Source: Promethearchaeota archaeon (GTDB lineage: Archaea > Asgardarchaeota > Lokiarchaeia > Sigyniarchaeales > SOKP01). Taken from it: a stretch of 56,616 bases of DNA. Positions 1 through 9,149 of this stretch are shown in pieces. The notes beneath the pieces were generated by a model. That model worked only from the letters and a program-made list of their open reading frames with translations, searched no databases and was not told where the DNA came from. Every line of letters starts with the position of its first letter. Positions within the stretch are counted from its first letter, which is position 1. The DNA lies in assembly GCA_016930515.1 (NCBI GenBank), contig JAFGGO010000173.1, forward strand, positions 1 through 56,616, read 5' to 3'. Made by a program: the position numbers and the translations under genes.

Positions 1-1
1 A

Positions 2-871
2 ATGACTTCAGTTAGCGAAAACGAATTCACAAAAAAATTATACGAGATCGTCTATAAGCTCTCTAGCATCGGGAAATCTCAAACTTATCGTTTTCGAACG
101 AAATGGAACGAATATTTTAATGCTTTAGGAAAACCACATTTAGTTCGAGATATACCCGTGGAAGAAGGTAAATTCGTGAACGATCTAGATTATAGAATTG
201 AAACCTTAAAAATATTAGAACGGGCGCTCGTTGATGGCTTTTACACGATAAAAACACTGCTAAATGTATTGTATGACAATTATTTCAACGATTCAGAACA
301 GTTTTTAAGAGATTTTTCAAAACAAGATCAAATCATTTTAAAATATATCGTTGCTAAAGAAATTTTGGGTAATTTAATTCAATACAACCGATTAGACAAC
401 GAGAGCGTGCCTTTAAAATATAACCTCATTGCGAGAAATTATTCCATGATGAAATTGCGAGAAATTACCGACGATGAAGTTTTAAATAATATGGAAAAAT
501 TAAACTTCAAGAACATCGATCTTCAAAAAATAAGATCTTCAATGGAAGAAGTCGAGCGAGATGAGATAATTTCGATCGAATCAAGAAACGACAAACAAAT
601 ATATGCAATTAAAACGGAATTAAAATTGAGTAAACAGGGCAAGAACAATTATGCTTACAATTTAGAACATTTGGTTTCGTGGCCTACCCAATTTTGGCGA
701 TCCATGTATAATATTCGGGAACTTAATGTCACGCCCGATGATAGTTGCACGTATCGAGATTACCTCCAAAAAGTTCTTTCAAAATCGGCAACGCAAGGAT
801 TTACTCCGACGCATTATGTGGTTAAACACTTGATTAAATACTACGAAAAGATTAAGGAAGAATCTCAGTAA
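2..871 (+). CDS. Hypothetical protein, about 289 aa, possibly 5'-truncated
   Basis: I do not recognise this protein. It begins with an ATG at the very edge of the window, so the true start may lie outside. The product is soluble, charged and mostly helical by composition, with no signal peptide, membrane segment or cysteine pairs. It ends with lysine- and glutamate-rich sequence. Its stop is two bases from the stop of the convergent dtdA gene, so the two genes share a very compact 3' junction. Codon use and base composition match the neighbours, which supports a genuine gene. No function can be assigned from the sequence alone. Confidence 0.75.
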   Translation: MTSVSENEFTKKLYEIVYKLSSIGKSQTYRFRTKWNEYFNALGKPHLVRDIPVEEGKFVNDLDYRIETLKILERALVDGFYTIKTLLNVLYDNYFNDSEQFLRDFSKQDQIILKYIVAKEILGNLIQYNRLDNESVPLKYNLIARNYSMMKLREITDDEVLNNMEKLNFKNIDLQKIRSSMEEVERDEIISIESRNDKQIYAIKTELKLSKQGKNNYAYNLEHLVSWPTQFWRSMYNIRELNVTPDDSCTYRDYLQKVLSKSATQGFTPTHYVVKHLIKYYEKIKEESQ

Positions 872-872
872 A

Positions 873-1781
873 TTATTTTAAATCTTTACTTTTTTGGATC
901 GGGAGTTCAAACTCTTCTAATAGAGGCAATAAATGTTGTTTGTCTTGGCTATTTGTCCCTTTCCAATCAATAATAAAACAATTCACGGATTCTCTCGTGT
1001 TTGCTATCATTTGCTGGATAGTTTCTTTAGTAAGTTCTTGGATATAATATTTTGGGCAAATGAACGATATAGCAGCCTTATTTTTATCAATTATATCTTT
1101 GAATTGGGGCGCATAATGAGTTCCACCAAATCCCAAGCCAATATAGGGGATATCCTCGTGTTTAAAAAAACTCAAACAAGTATCGATTATGGCTTTACCT
1201 ACTAATTTTCCCGCTTTTCTTACATTCCACTCTTGCTCGCTACTCCCTAATTCCATGAAAAGCAGTGGTTTTTCGAGTGTAGTTGGCCCGTGATGGGTCG
1301 CTTCAATGTCTAAATGGTAATTCGAAAAGTCTGCAAATTCGGGTGATTTAATTTGATTTTTCAGGGAATTATATCCTGATTTTAACAAAATAGCACTAGC
1401 TCTTGATAATTGTCGGGAACTACCTCCAAAATCCTTATTATCCGTCCAATTCCCGGTTAAATGAACTAAAAAAGACGGGCGACCCGCTTCTGATCTGTGA
1501 CGACTCGCAAATATCAAGAAATCTGGATTGATTGTGTTTGGTTCTATTTTTAAATCGTTTAAAAAAATTAATGGGGTATCGGTCAGTCCTAAATATATAT
1601 CGTGTTTTTGTAGGAAGGAATCGTCTTTTGATATAAAAGAGACATCTTCAAGCTTGAAAAGGGAGTATTCCTGCCAAGTTAAATCCGTCTCCACGAACTT
1701 GTACAGATTTGAATTAAGGAAATTCGATCTTATGTTCATCGAAGCCATGTCTTCCGTAGAGGTAATAATTAAAAAATTCAA
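873..1781 (-). CDS. dtdA: D-aminoacyl-tRNA deacylase (DtdA/DTD2 type)
   Basis: Archaeal and plant-type D-aminoacyl-tRNA deacylase, which hydrolyses D-amino acids mischarged on tRNA. The family blocks are clear: SRHRSEAGRPSFLVHLTGN in the first third, EATHHGP in the middle, followed by ELGSSEQEW, and a glycine-rich GLGFGGTHYAP segment near the C-terminus. Length (about 300 aa) is normal. The frame is open to a TTG at 1799, but a GGAG Shine-Dalgarno 8 bp before a second TTG at 1781 makes that the better start; the protein then begins M-N-F-L-I-I-T-S, directly at the first strand of the domain. An ATT at 1784 is another possibility. The gene is convergent with the unknown gene at 2-871. Confidence 0.92.
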   Translation of the reverse strand: MNFLIITSTEDMASMNIRSNFLNSNLYKFVETDLTWQEYSLFKLEDVSFISKDDSFLQKHDIYLGLTDTPLIFLNDLKIEPNTINPDFLIFASRHRSEAGRPSFLVHLTGNWTDNKDFGGSSRQLSRASAILLKSGYNSLKNQIKSPEFADFSNYHLDIEATHHGPTTLEKPLLFMELGSSEQEWNVRKAGKLVGKAIIDTCLSFFKHEDIPYIGLGFGGTHYAPQFKDIIDKNKAAISFICPKYYIQELTKETIQQMIANTRESVNCFIIDWKGTNSQDKQHLLPLLEEFELPIQKSKDLK

Positions 1782-1850
1782 AATAAGTTCTCCATTCAAG
1801 CTAATTTGAAGTTATTGCATTCTATTAGGTATTCTTTCAATTTTGATTAG

Positions 1851-2486
1851 TTAGTTTGAAATCATTTTTTTAATACGCTTAACGCCCTCCATTGCGTCTT
1901 CGCCGTAATCGTCAGCACCCATTTCTTTAGCGAGTTCCATGTTCAATGCAGCACCTCCTACTATTATCTTAACTTTATCTCGCAATCCAGATGCTTTTAA
2001 TGCTTCGTGAACTACTCCCACTTGTTCAACAGTAGTGGTTAAAAGAGTGCTTAACGCAACAACCCGTGCTCCAGTTTCTTTTACGGCTTCTATTACTTTT
2101 TTTTCGTCGCAATCCATGCCCAAGTCGTAAATTTCAAATCCAGAACTTAGTAGTAAGGAACTAAGAATGTTTTTTCCTATGTCGTGGTTGTCTCCTTTAA
2201 CTGTTGCAACGATTACCTTACTTTTATTGCTCGAATCTCCCGAAGATTTGAGAATAGGTTTCAAGATCTTGAACGCTTCTTTCATAGTTTCTCCGGCGAG
2301 AACTAATTCGTTGAGATAATATTCTTTTTCTTCGTATAATTTTCCAACTTCATCCATACCCCTCGTTAAGGCTTCAAGAACTTCGTAAGGGTTCTTTCCG
2401 TCCTTATGGATAGCTTCAGAAACGGCGCTCTCGATTTCGTCTACTTCTAAATCTATTACGAGTTCGGTAATTTTTTTTAAATCCAT
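1851..2486 (-). CDS. Methyltransferase-type corrinoid protein (MtbC/MtmC-like), orphan
   Basis: A 211-aa methyl-carrying corrinoid protein. It has an N-terminal helical cap (about residues 1-90) and a C-terminal B12-binding Rossmann domain with the lower-ligand motif DNHDIGKN (about residue 100), the S-T-L motif (ALSTLLTTT) and the GG motif (IIVGGAALN). Such proteins shuttle methyl groups between a substrate-specific methyltransferase (methylamines, methanol, methoxyarenes) and a second methyltransferase. Neither partner is in this window, so the substrate cannot be assigned. The ATG at 2486 is preceded by a strong GAGGAG Shine-Dalgarno. The gene is monocistronic here, with about 450 bp of non-coding DNA upstream. 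Confidence 0.9.
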   Translation of the reverse strand: MDLKKITELVIDLEVDEIESAVSEAIHKDGKNPYEVLEALTRGMDEVGKLYEEKEYYLNELVLAGETMKEAFKILKPILKSSGDSSNKSKVIVATVKGDNHDIGKNILSSLLLSSGFEIYDLGMDCDEKKVIEAVKETGARVVALSTLLTTTVEQVGVVHEALKASGLRDKVKIIVGGAALNMELAKEMGADDYGEDAMEGVKRIKKMISN

Positions 2487-2936
2487 CTGTCCTCTCCTCT
2501 TTTTCTCTGCATTCGTGTTTGGTAGAAAAATGAAAGAGATTTTATTAAGGTAGGTTATTAAACTCTTGTTATAAATTGAATTAAGTTTTAAAGAGAAAAA
2601 GTAGATAAGAGATTCGAGAAAAGTTAAACCTCGAAACTTGTCCGAGATCTAAGGATTAACTTTAGTTACCATCTAAATTAATAGGAAATTTGCGCCTAAC
2701 GGCGATTAGGGGATATTATGTATTTTCTCGAATTCCCTCTATTGAAGAATTTCTCCTTCTTCGTACTATCAAAAAGTGACTTTTGTATATAAATCTATCC
2801 ATGTTCTCTTTCAATTATGCTATATTGATGTAATAGATCGACCTTCACAATTGTCTATGATAGATATTTATGTAAAAAAATATTATATATTGATAAGAAT
2901 TTCAACTTAAATCCAAACCTTAAGAAAGATTCTAAA
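2487..2936. other. 450-bp intergenic region between divergent genes
   Basis: This holds the promoters of the divergent corrinoid protein and membrane-bound regulator. A TATA-like AATATTATATATTG near 2879-2892 lies about 50 bp before the regulator ATG. A weak inverted repeat (TTCGAG/CTCGAA, 2614-2636) is visible. No open frame, tRNA or recognisable riboswitch was found; in particular I see no cobalamin-riboswitch box despite the B12 protein next door. Confidence 0.4.
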
Positions 2937-4001
2937 ATGCAAATAAATTCTTTAAAGATTTATATGAAAAATGTATTTCCAAGAACAAAGCGATTCTCGA
3001 TATTAATCGCTTTTTTTTTATGCACTCTAAGCGCATTTGGAGTTTTTAGCTCTCCTCTAAATATGAAACAAGCCCTTCCTGATGTATCCAGTAATGACCT
3101 ATTTTTTCCTATAAGAATTTCAACGAAAGAAGATAAAACCACAATTCAAGAATATATAGTTGAATTTGAATATAAATTAAAAATACAAATTAACGAGGGA
3201 ATTACATCTCTCGAAGATAAGGAATTAAATTTATATCTTTTTGGATCCACCGTTATTGGAGTTATCGTTCTTGTAGAACTCAGCGTGATTGTAGGAAAAC
3301 AGTCTGAGAAATGGAAGAAAAAAAGCGATGAACCAGTAGATCGGATGAATATATTTGGGATATTGGATCGAGATAGTATAATATTTGAGAGCGTTCAACA
3401 ATACATGGAAAAAAATAGGTGTTTCGAGACTAATAAAATCCTGCCAGTTTTAAAATCTATTTGTTCGAAAACAGGGGCAAACTTCACTGAACATGGAATT
3501 AAATTGGCGCTAAAAAACCTTATAAACTCAAAATGTTTCGTTGAGGGATCAAAGTTAATAAAAAACGAAGTCTTAAACAATCCAAATAGAGCAGAGATAT
3601 ACGATTACATCAAGAAAAATCCTGGAGTTCATTTTTCAAATATTACGAAAACCCTGAACCTCAACAATTATTTGACTCGCTGGCACCTCGATGTGCTCCT
3701 TAAATTCGAATACATTTGGAACGAAAACATTGGAAACATGGAAGTATTTTTTGATGGTGATATCCGTAAAGAAGATGGAAGGATTATCCACCTGCTTTCA
3801 AGAGATAAAGTACGACTCATACTCGATTTTATTCGAAAGGACTCAAACGGTAATATGACAAAGTATAGAATCTCTAAAGCTTTAAACATGCATCTTAACA
3901 CCGTTACAAAGTATGTATCGCTTCTCGAAAATCACGAAATTCTTAAAAGCACAAAAGATTCAAAAATCATCGTTTTAAAGGATGAATTTTTTGATTTTTA
4001 A
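2937..4001 (+). CDS. Membrane-anchored regulator with two C-terminal winged-helix domains
   Basis: A 354-aa protein with a hydrophobic N-terminal segment (about 20-37), an external loop of about 60 residues, a second membrane segment (about 98-119) followed by a lysine cluster, and a long cytoplasmic part. That part carries two winged helix-turn-helix domains, about 215-275 (NPNRAEIYDYIKKNPGVHFS) and about 287-350 (KVRLILDFI...KYRISKALNMHLNTVTKYV). This layout resembles archaeal membrane-bound wHTH regulators that read a signal outside or in the membrane. It lies 128 bp upstream of, and on the same strand as, the MacB-type ABC exporter, so control of that exporter is a reasonable inference. 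A T-rich stretch after the stop (4002-4020) may end its transcript. Confidence 0.75.
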   Translation: MQINSLKIYMKNVFPRTKRFSILIAFFLCTLSAFGVFSSPLNMKQALPDVSSNDLFFPIRISTKEDKTTIQEYIVEFEYKLKIQINEGITSLEDKELNLYLFGSTVIGVIVLVELSVIVGKQSEKWKKKSDEPVDRMNIFGILDRDSIIFESVQQYMEKNRCFETNKILPVLKSICSKTGANFTEHGIKLALKNLINSKCFVEGSKLIKNEVLNNPNRAEIYDYIKKNPGVHFSNITKTLNLNNYLTRWHLDVLLKFEYIWNENIGNMEVFFDGDIRKEDGRIIHLLSRDKVRLILDFIRKDSNGNMTKYRISKALNMHLNTVTKYVSLLENHEILKSTKDSKIIVLKDEFFDF

Positions 4002-4038
4002 AATCTTTTTCTTTTCTTTCACAATTCTCTATGAATGC

Positions 4039-4046
4039 TTTATATA
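4039..4046 (+). promoter_or_regulatory. TATA-box candidate for the ABC exporter genes
   Basis: TTTATATA lies about 83 bp upstream of the ATPase start at 4129 and just after the T-rich end of the regulator gene. This is an archaeal TATA-like sequence in a sensible place; the transcription start would fall near 4070. Only composition supports it. Confidence 0.4.
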
Positions 4047-4128
4047 TCCCCCTTAACGATTCTTATTATAAGATTGTAAAACATATTAAAAATTAACACA
4101 TTTACTCAATCATTACATACCACAAAAA

Positions 4129-4914
4129 ATGACGCAATTTAACATGAAATCGGATGATGTTTCAAAAGATATAAAATTACGGGAAGTCAATAATAGGGAT
4201 GAAGAGGCGGGATTACTTATTTCCCGTTTAAAAAATGAGAAAATCATTATTTACTGCAAGGATCTCGTAAAAGATTACGCGATTGGGGATTTTATAGTGA
4301 GAGCTGTTGACCATATATCGTTGGAGATACGAGAAGGAGAGTTCGTCATTGTAAAGGGTCCTTCCGGAGCAGGTAAAACCACCCTTTTAAATCTCATCGG
4401 TGGTTTAGATTCGCCGAATGAAGGCGAGATCTACAACTCAATGGTGAAAATTTCTGCGATGAGAGAAGATGCTTTGGCGACCTTTCGGTTGATAAATTCA
4501 GGGTTTGTCTTTCAAAATTACAACTTGATAAGTACCCTGACTGCAGAAGAAAATGTAATGTTCCCGTCAAAGTTAGCGGGAGTCTCTTTTTCGAACCAAA
4601 GGAAACGTGCCGTTGAACTGCTAAAAATGGTTGGACTTATAGATAGAAGGGAACATCTTCCTTTTCAATTGTCTGCGGGGGAACAACAACGAGTTGCCAT
4701 TGCTAGAGCACTAGTGAATGATCCTCCAATTATTTTGGGAGATGAAATAACTGCTAATTTAGATTTGAAGACGAGCGATAAGATCAAGAGCATTTTTGAA
4801 CAACTAAAAAGCGAGAAAAAGACCGTTGTCATAGCTACCCACGACACCAAGCTTATTGATTTAGCAGATAGAATAGTATTATTTGAAGACGGTAAGATAA
4901 TTAAGATAGAATAA
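4129..4914 (+). CDS. ABC transporter ATPase, MacB/LolD class
   Basis: A 261-aa nucleotide-binding subunit. It has Walker A GPSGAGKTTL, a Q-loop in GFVFQNYNL, signature motif LSAGEQQRVAIARAL, a Walker B ending in GDE and an H-loop in VIATHDTKL. Walker B reads ILGDEITANLD instead of the usual LADEPTGNLD; the catalytic glutamate is kept. About 40 extra residues precede the domain, so a downstream start is possible, although ATG 4129 is the first in frame. The FtsX-type permease begins 18 bp after its stop. Together they form a MacB-type exporter or mechanotransmission unit for peptides, lipids or lipoproteins; the substrate is unknown. Confidence 0.92.
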   Translation: MTQFNMKSDDVSKDIKLREVNNRDEEAGLLISRLKNEKIIIYCKDLVKDYAIGDFIVRAVDHISLEIREGEFVIVKGPSGAGKTTLLNLIGGLDSPNEGEIYNSMVKISAMREDALATFRLINSGFVFQNYNLISTLTAEENVMFPSKLAGVSFSNQRKRAVELLKMVGLIDRREHLPFQLSAGEQQRVAIARALVNDPPIILGDEITANLDLKTSDKIKSIFEQLKSEKKTVVIATHDTKLIDLADRIVLFEDGKIIKIE

Positions 4915-4932
4915 TTTAGAGAAGATGGTGCG

Positions 4933-6852
4933 ATGAACTTAGATTTCGCTTTAAAAGACTTTTATAGAAAAAGAAAACAAAATTTTCCGTATGTTTTGGC
5001 CATTTCGCTTGTTGTCGGATTTGCAGAATATTTCACTCTTTTTACCCTAAACATTGGATTTAGGTACATGATTCCCGGTGGTAACACGAATAATTCCCTT
5101 CTGTTGGGTGGAATTGGTGTTTTATATTCCCAATTCAACAACTTGATTTTTTACATGGTAATTGCCTTGTCAGTAGTAGTAACCACCCTTACGGCAACCA
5201 CTTTTATATTGTCTAAAAAACGAGACCTAGCTATAATGCGTTCTCTTGGAACTTTACCGGGAAATCTACATGGATTTTATCTAGTGGAAGTTATCGTAAT
5301 TTTTTTTTTTTCTTATGCTATTGGATTGATGATTGGCTTGGTTTCGTTTGGAATCCACATGGGAATTGCATTTTCTCTTGGACTTCGACTTCAAATTCAA
5401 TCAAGCATGATTTATTCTTTAATTCATTTTTGTTGCTGCTTTTCGGGGGTAATTATTCTTCCTGGATGGGCTTTAATGAAACTTGGAAAGCAAAATATCA
5501 TCAAATCGTTTTCAAAGGATATGCAATACGATTATGATGCTTCAAAAAAGATGGAATTAGTCCCTCGATGGTTATCCCGGTTTGGTTACAACCTGAAGAT
5601 GGCTCTCATAAATACCATTAGGAGAAAAGGAGAATTCAAGAGGTACATGTTGATTTTTTCTACGATTTTTGCGATCATTTTTAGTATTGGTCTTGGTTCT
5701 TTTGTAATGGGTACATCAACTAGCTATTGGATAAAAAACGCACAAGGAGAACACGTGGTGGTCATAGGACATGAAAATACCGTTCGATATTATTCTCAAA
5801 TGTATCGAATGTTTTCTGATCCAAGCATTTCAGTCGGAATGGAAGACATCAACTTTACGAATAAGGATTACTTGTTCGATTTCGAGTCTCTTTCCGAATT
5901 AGAATTGCTTTCCAAAATACAACTCATCGATAAAAGGCTTGTTAGTTTCTGTAACATTACTGAAGCCACGCGAACCTATGGAATTACCATTGAGAACCCT
6001 CTAGAACGGACCTATGGCTTTGCTACAATTGGTTCTAGCAGGACGGGGTATTATCCCGTGATTGGAGTTAATCCAGAAGCATTGATTTCTAATTTTGAAA
6101 TCGAAGGAGAATTCTTACCTAATAATAGTTCGGTTGTTGTGGGAGATGGTCTCGCCTCTCAATTTTTCGACGATGCGCTTAAACAAGGTATAAAAATTAA
6201 CAATTTCAGCTATGGTCCTAGAGTATCTGGTATTGTGATAGATAGCCTTTATGGTGGGTTTGCTGTTTATGTTAACTTATCAAAATTCCAATCACTGCTT
6301 GGGTATGCGACTGATATTAACTTGATCTTGTTAAAACTTGATTCAGCGTTAGATAAAACTTTTGAAACGAACTTAAAAAGTATAATAAATAATAATTTAG
6401 GTTCAAATTTTACTTATAGGGTATTAGATGATGTGTTTAATGAAAACCTTAATTTCTTAATCATAAATTCGCTTTATCCTTTGATATTTATTGCTATATT
6501 GGGTTGCGTTGGTCTGCTCTGTCTTTATAATTATCAAAAAGGTGGATTGGTTGACAAGGCACGAGACATTCAAATCATGCGAGCAATAGGAATTAAAAAC
6601 AAGCACGCACGACGAATATTATTTTTTGAGGTTCTATTCGTCGTCGTTCCTTCGCTATTGTTAAGCTTAGCCCTTGGTATGATACTTAACGCTCTATTTT
6701 TGTTTGATCGAGTTCAATTACCCTCTATTATTGTGCCATTCGTTTTGATTCTTGTTTTAGGGGGATTTGCGTTTTTCTTCAGTTATTTGGGAGTTATTCC
6801 GATCGTGAAAAAAATAAACCAAGTGTCAATAAAAAATTACGAAGTTTTCTGA
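4933..6852 (+). CDS. ABC transporter permease, FtsX/MacB family
   Basis: A 639-aa membrane protein. There is one N-terminal membrane span, then a first FtsX-type block of spans (about residues 70-170) containing KKRDLAIMRSLG, a span near 240-260, a large external domain (about 265-515) and a second FtsX block (about 520-635) containing KARDIQIMRAIG. The duplicated 'IMRxxG' coupling motif on the cytoplasmic side is typical of the family. It follows its ATPase by 18 bp, with a GGTG Shine-Dalgarno just before the ATG. The external domain is expected to bind or pass substrate. It lacks MacB's fused ATPase because the two are separate here. Confidence 0.9.
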   Translation: MNLDFALKDFYRKRKQNFPYVLAISLVVGFAEYFTLFTLNIGFRYMIPGGNTNNSLLLGGIGVLYSQFNNLIFYMVIALSVVVTTLTATTFILSKKRDLAIMRSLGTLPGNLHGFYLVEVIVIFFFSYAIGLMIGLVSFGIHMGIAFSLGLRLQIQSSMIYSLIHFCCCFSGVIILPGWALMKLGKQNIIKSFSKDMQYDYDASKKMELVPRWLSRFGYNLKMALINTIRRKGEFKRYMLIFSTIFAIIFSIGLGSFVMGTSTSYWIKNAQGEHVVVIGHENTVRYYSQMYRMFSDPSISVGMEDINFTNKDYLFDFESLSELELLSKIQLIDKRLVSFCNITEATRTYGITIENPLERTYGFATIGSSRTGYYPVIGVNPEALISNFEIEGEFLPNNSSVVVGDGLASQFFDDALKQGIKINNFSYGPRVSGIVIDSLYGGFAVYVNLSKFQSLLGYATDINLILLKLDSALDKTFETNLKSIINNNLGSNFTYRVLDDVFNENLNFLIINSLYPLIFIAILGCVGLLCLYNYQKGGLVDKARDIQIMRAIGIKNKHARRILFFEVLFVVVPSLLLSLALGMILNALFLFDRVQLPSIIVPFVLILVLGGFAFFFSYLGVIPIVKKINQVSIKNYEVF

Positions 6853-6968
6853 TTGAATTTGCTTGTATTGAATAAATCGAATTTAAAGGATTTGTCAAGA
6901 TTTATAATTTAGAATTTGTTAAATGCACTATAGGAACAACTATTTATTATCAAGAGGTAAATATTATC

Positions 6969-8141
6969 ATGACTGAAGAGATGGAAAAGCGCATTGCGGA
7001 TTTGGAGCAAGAAGTGCATGACCTATATGACGATATAGAAACCCTACAAGACGAAATCATGGAAAAAGACACTATCATTTCCGATTTGCAATCAACAAAA
7101 GGCTCGAAAAAAGCCACGGTCAAGGCTTTAAAATCTCAGATCGCCATGGAACTCGAACAAAAGGAGAAAGAAAACAGGGACTTGAAAGACAAGTTAGGTT
7201 TTCTCAGAAAAGAAAAAATCGAACTACAGCGAAAACTTGAAAAGCACTCAAAAAACTCGCAATCCACGGTGATTCCGATAATTAAGGAGGAGAAGCCATT
7301 AAATTCGTTAGTAGAGGATTTACAAGCCACAATAGCCAAGTTACGCGTGGAGAATAAGCAATTAAAGCATCAAAGAGGGCAATCTGGTAATAGCAATCGT
7401 GTCATAGCTCAAAAAGATAAAGAAATCGAATTGTTACAATTAAAAATCACGGAATTATTCGATAAATTGAAAAATGACGATAAAAAAACCATTGTGCCCT
7501 CAAGCGCATCATTTACGAAAGACTTGACCATTGAACTTCAAGAAAAGCTTAATAAAACTCGTCTTCAACTCGAAACAACTAAAAAAAAATTAGCTGAATA
7601 CGAAAATAAGGCTCAAAAAGCTATCCCTCTTGATAACGACGAGATTGACCTATTAAAAATGCAGATCGAAAGTCTAAAAAAAGAATTAGCGTCCAAGAGC
7701 GCTAAAAGTGGAGAAACTTCTTCAGATAACATATCTTCACTTATGGCTGAATTACAAGAAAAATTAAATAATGCAAGATCCCAAATTAATACTCTTCAAA
7801 ATGAGATCAAGATCTTAAAAGCAGATAAGGACAAAAACGAGTCAAAATACGACGCAAGCTTTATCGATAAATTGAAAAAAGAATTAAAAGAACAAAAAGA
7901 CTTGAATGACCAATTAAAGAAAAAAATTGAGGAACAAGAACTAATATTGGGTGTTAAGGAGAAACGAATTATCTCACTTTCGGATAAAGCAAAAAGTAGT
8001 AATAAAGGGATTGAGAATGGAATTCCGTACGACTCTCCAGTAGCGCTGCGTTTAAGAGAGCTTTCGGGTGTTATCGATGACTTGAAAAAAGAAAACGCCC
8101 AACAAAGAAATGAACTTTTTAACTTGCGAAATAAAACCTAA
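6969..8141 (+). CDS. Long coiled-coil protein
   Basis: A 390-aa, almost entirely coiled-coil protein rich in K, E, L and Q. Heptad-type sequence runs from residue 1 (EEMEKRIADLEQEVHDL) to about 110 and again across about 115-340, with short low-complexity breaks around residue 175 and residue 245 (SAKSGETSSD). There is no membrane span or known globular domain. A GAGGT Shine-Dalgarno precedes the ATG. RNase Z begins 4 bp after the stop, so the two are probably co-transcribed. A scaffold or cytoskeleton-related role is possible but nothing in the sequence decides it; Asgard genomes are rich in such proteins. Confidence 0.8.
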   Translation: MTEEMEKRIADLEQEVHDLYDDIETLQDEIMEKDTIISDLQSTKGSKKATVKALKSQIAMELEQKEKENRDLKDKLGFLRKEKIELQRKLEKHSKNSQSTVIPIIKEEKPLNSLVEDLQATIAKLRVENKQLKHQRGQSGNSNRVIAQKDKEIELLQLKITELFDKLKNDDKKTIVPSSASFTKDLTIELQEKLNKTRLQLETTKKKLAEYENKAQKAIPLDNDEIDLLKMQIESLKKELASKSAKSGETSSDNISSLMAELQEKLNNARSQINTLQNEIKILKADKDKNESKYDASFIDKLKKELKEQKDLNDQLKKKIEEQELILGVKEKRIISLSDKAKSSNKGIENGIPYDSPVALRLRELSGVIDDLKKENAQQRNELFNLRNKT

Positions 8142-8145
8142 CTCG

Positions 8146-9141
8146 ATGATGAGCTTGGAAGTTGTAGTATTGGGCTCGAGCGCCGCTATTCCCGTGAAAG
8201 ATAGAAACCTTCCCTCCATTGCCTTAATACTTGACAATGGACCCGACATGATCCTATTTGATTGTGGAGAAGATGTCCAACGACGCTTTATCGAAGCAGG
8301 TTTGAAATTTAACCGGCCAATGACCATTCTTATATCGCATTTTCATGGAGATCACGTGAATGGCCTCCCAGGCTTACTTTTTAGGTTTAATCTAACGGAT
8401 AGAACGGCACCTTTAACAATTATAGGTCCTCGGAACCTTTTTTTATACCTATTCTTGCACAGACTAACTGTTGGATTGCGCGCTCAATATCCTATAACGA
8501 TAATTGAAATCGATCACGACAACAAGAAAAAGCTGATATACGAAGGTTTAGATTCCGAATTTCCGATTGATGAGATTGAAATTAAAGAAAACACTATTCT
8601 CGAAGCAAAGAACCATGTAATAAAATACACATTAGTAGAACATTCAATTCTCACATTTGGATATTCATTCGTAGAAAAACCCCGAAACGGTAAGTTTTTT
8701 CCAGAAAAAGCTCTTGAATTGGGAATACCTCGAAATAGCATATGGAAAAGGTTGCATGAAGGTAAAAAAATAGAATTCAATGACCGAGTTATAGATCCAG
8801 AGAAAGAGGGTATTGTAGGACCAAAAAGACCTGGGCGAAAGATAACATATTCGGGTGATACAGCGCCCTGTGGATCCTTGATAGAGCTCGGGGAAGGATC
8901 GGATCTTTTAATACACGAGGCAACATACACAAAAGAATTAGCACACATAGCTAAGGAGAAAAAACATTCGACTACGGTTGATGCTGCTACTGTAGCGATT
9001 AAAATGAATGCTAAAAAGTTGTTACTTACTCATATATCTTCGAGATATCAAGATGATCCTTCTGTATTGCTTGATGAGGCCAAAGAAGTGTTTCCCAACT
9101 CCTTACTCGCAAGAGATTTGATGAGAATCGAGATAAAATAA
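8146..9141 (+). CDS. rnz: Ribonuclease Z (tRNA 3'-processing endonuclease)
   Basis: A metallo-beta-lactamase-fold tRNA 3' endonuclease of about 331 aa. Visible are the zinc motif SHFHGDHVNGLPG, the downstream YSGDT aspartate motif, HEATYTKELAHIA, the KHST motif and the final LTHISSRY histidine. These are the RNase Z signature blocks in the right order. The frame is open from 8110, but the first 12 codons overlap the upstream gene; ATG 8146 (or the adjacent ATG 8149) puts the first beta-strand M-S-L-E-V-V-V-L-G at the N-terminus and is preferred. It removes 3' trailers from pre-tRNA. Confidence 0.95.
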   Translation: MMSLEVVVLGSSAAIPVKDRNLPSIALILDNGPDMILFDCGEDVQRRFIEAGLKFNRPMTILISHFHGDHVNGLPGLLFRFNLTDRTAPLTIIGPRNLFLYLFLHRLTVGLRAQYPITIIEIDHDNKKKLIYEGLDSEFPIDEIEIKENTILEAKNHVIKYTLVEHSILTFGYSFVEKPRNGKFFPEKALELGIPRNSIWKRLHEGKKIEFNDRVIDPEKEGIVGPKRPGRKITYSGDTAPCGSLIELGEGSDLLIHEATYTKELAHIAKEKKHSTTVDAATVAIKMNAKKLLLTHISSRYQDDPSVLLDEAKEVFPNSLLARDLMRIEIK

Positions 9142-9149
9142 AAAAAAGA

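Noticed and set aside
2487..2936. Cobalamin riboswitch in front of the corrinoid protein
   Set aside because: No B12-box-like sequence or plausible fold was seen, and this class is essentially bacterial.
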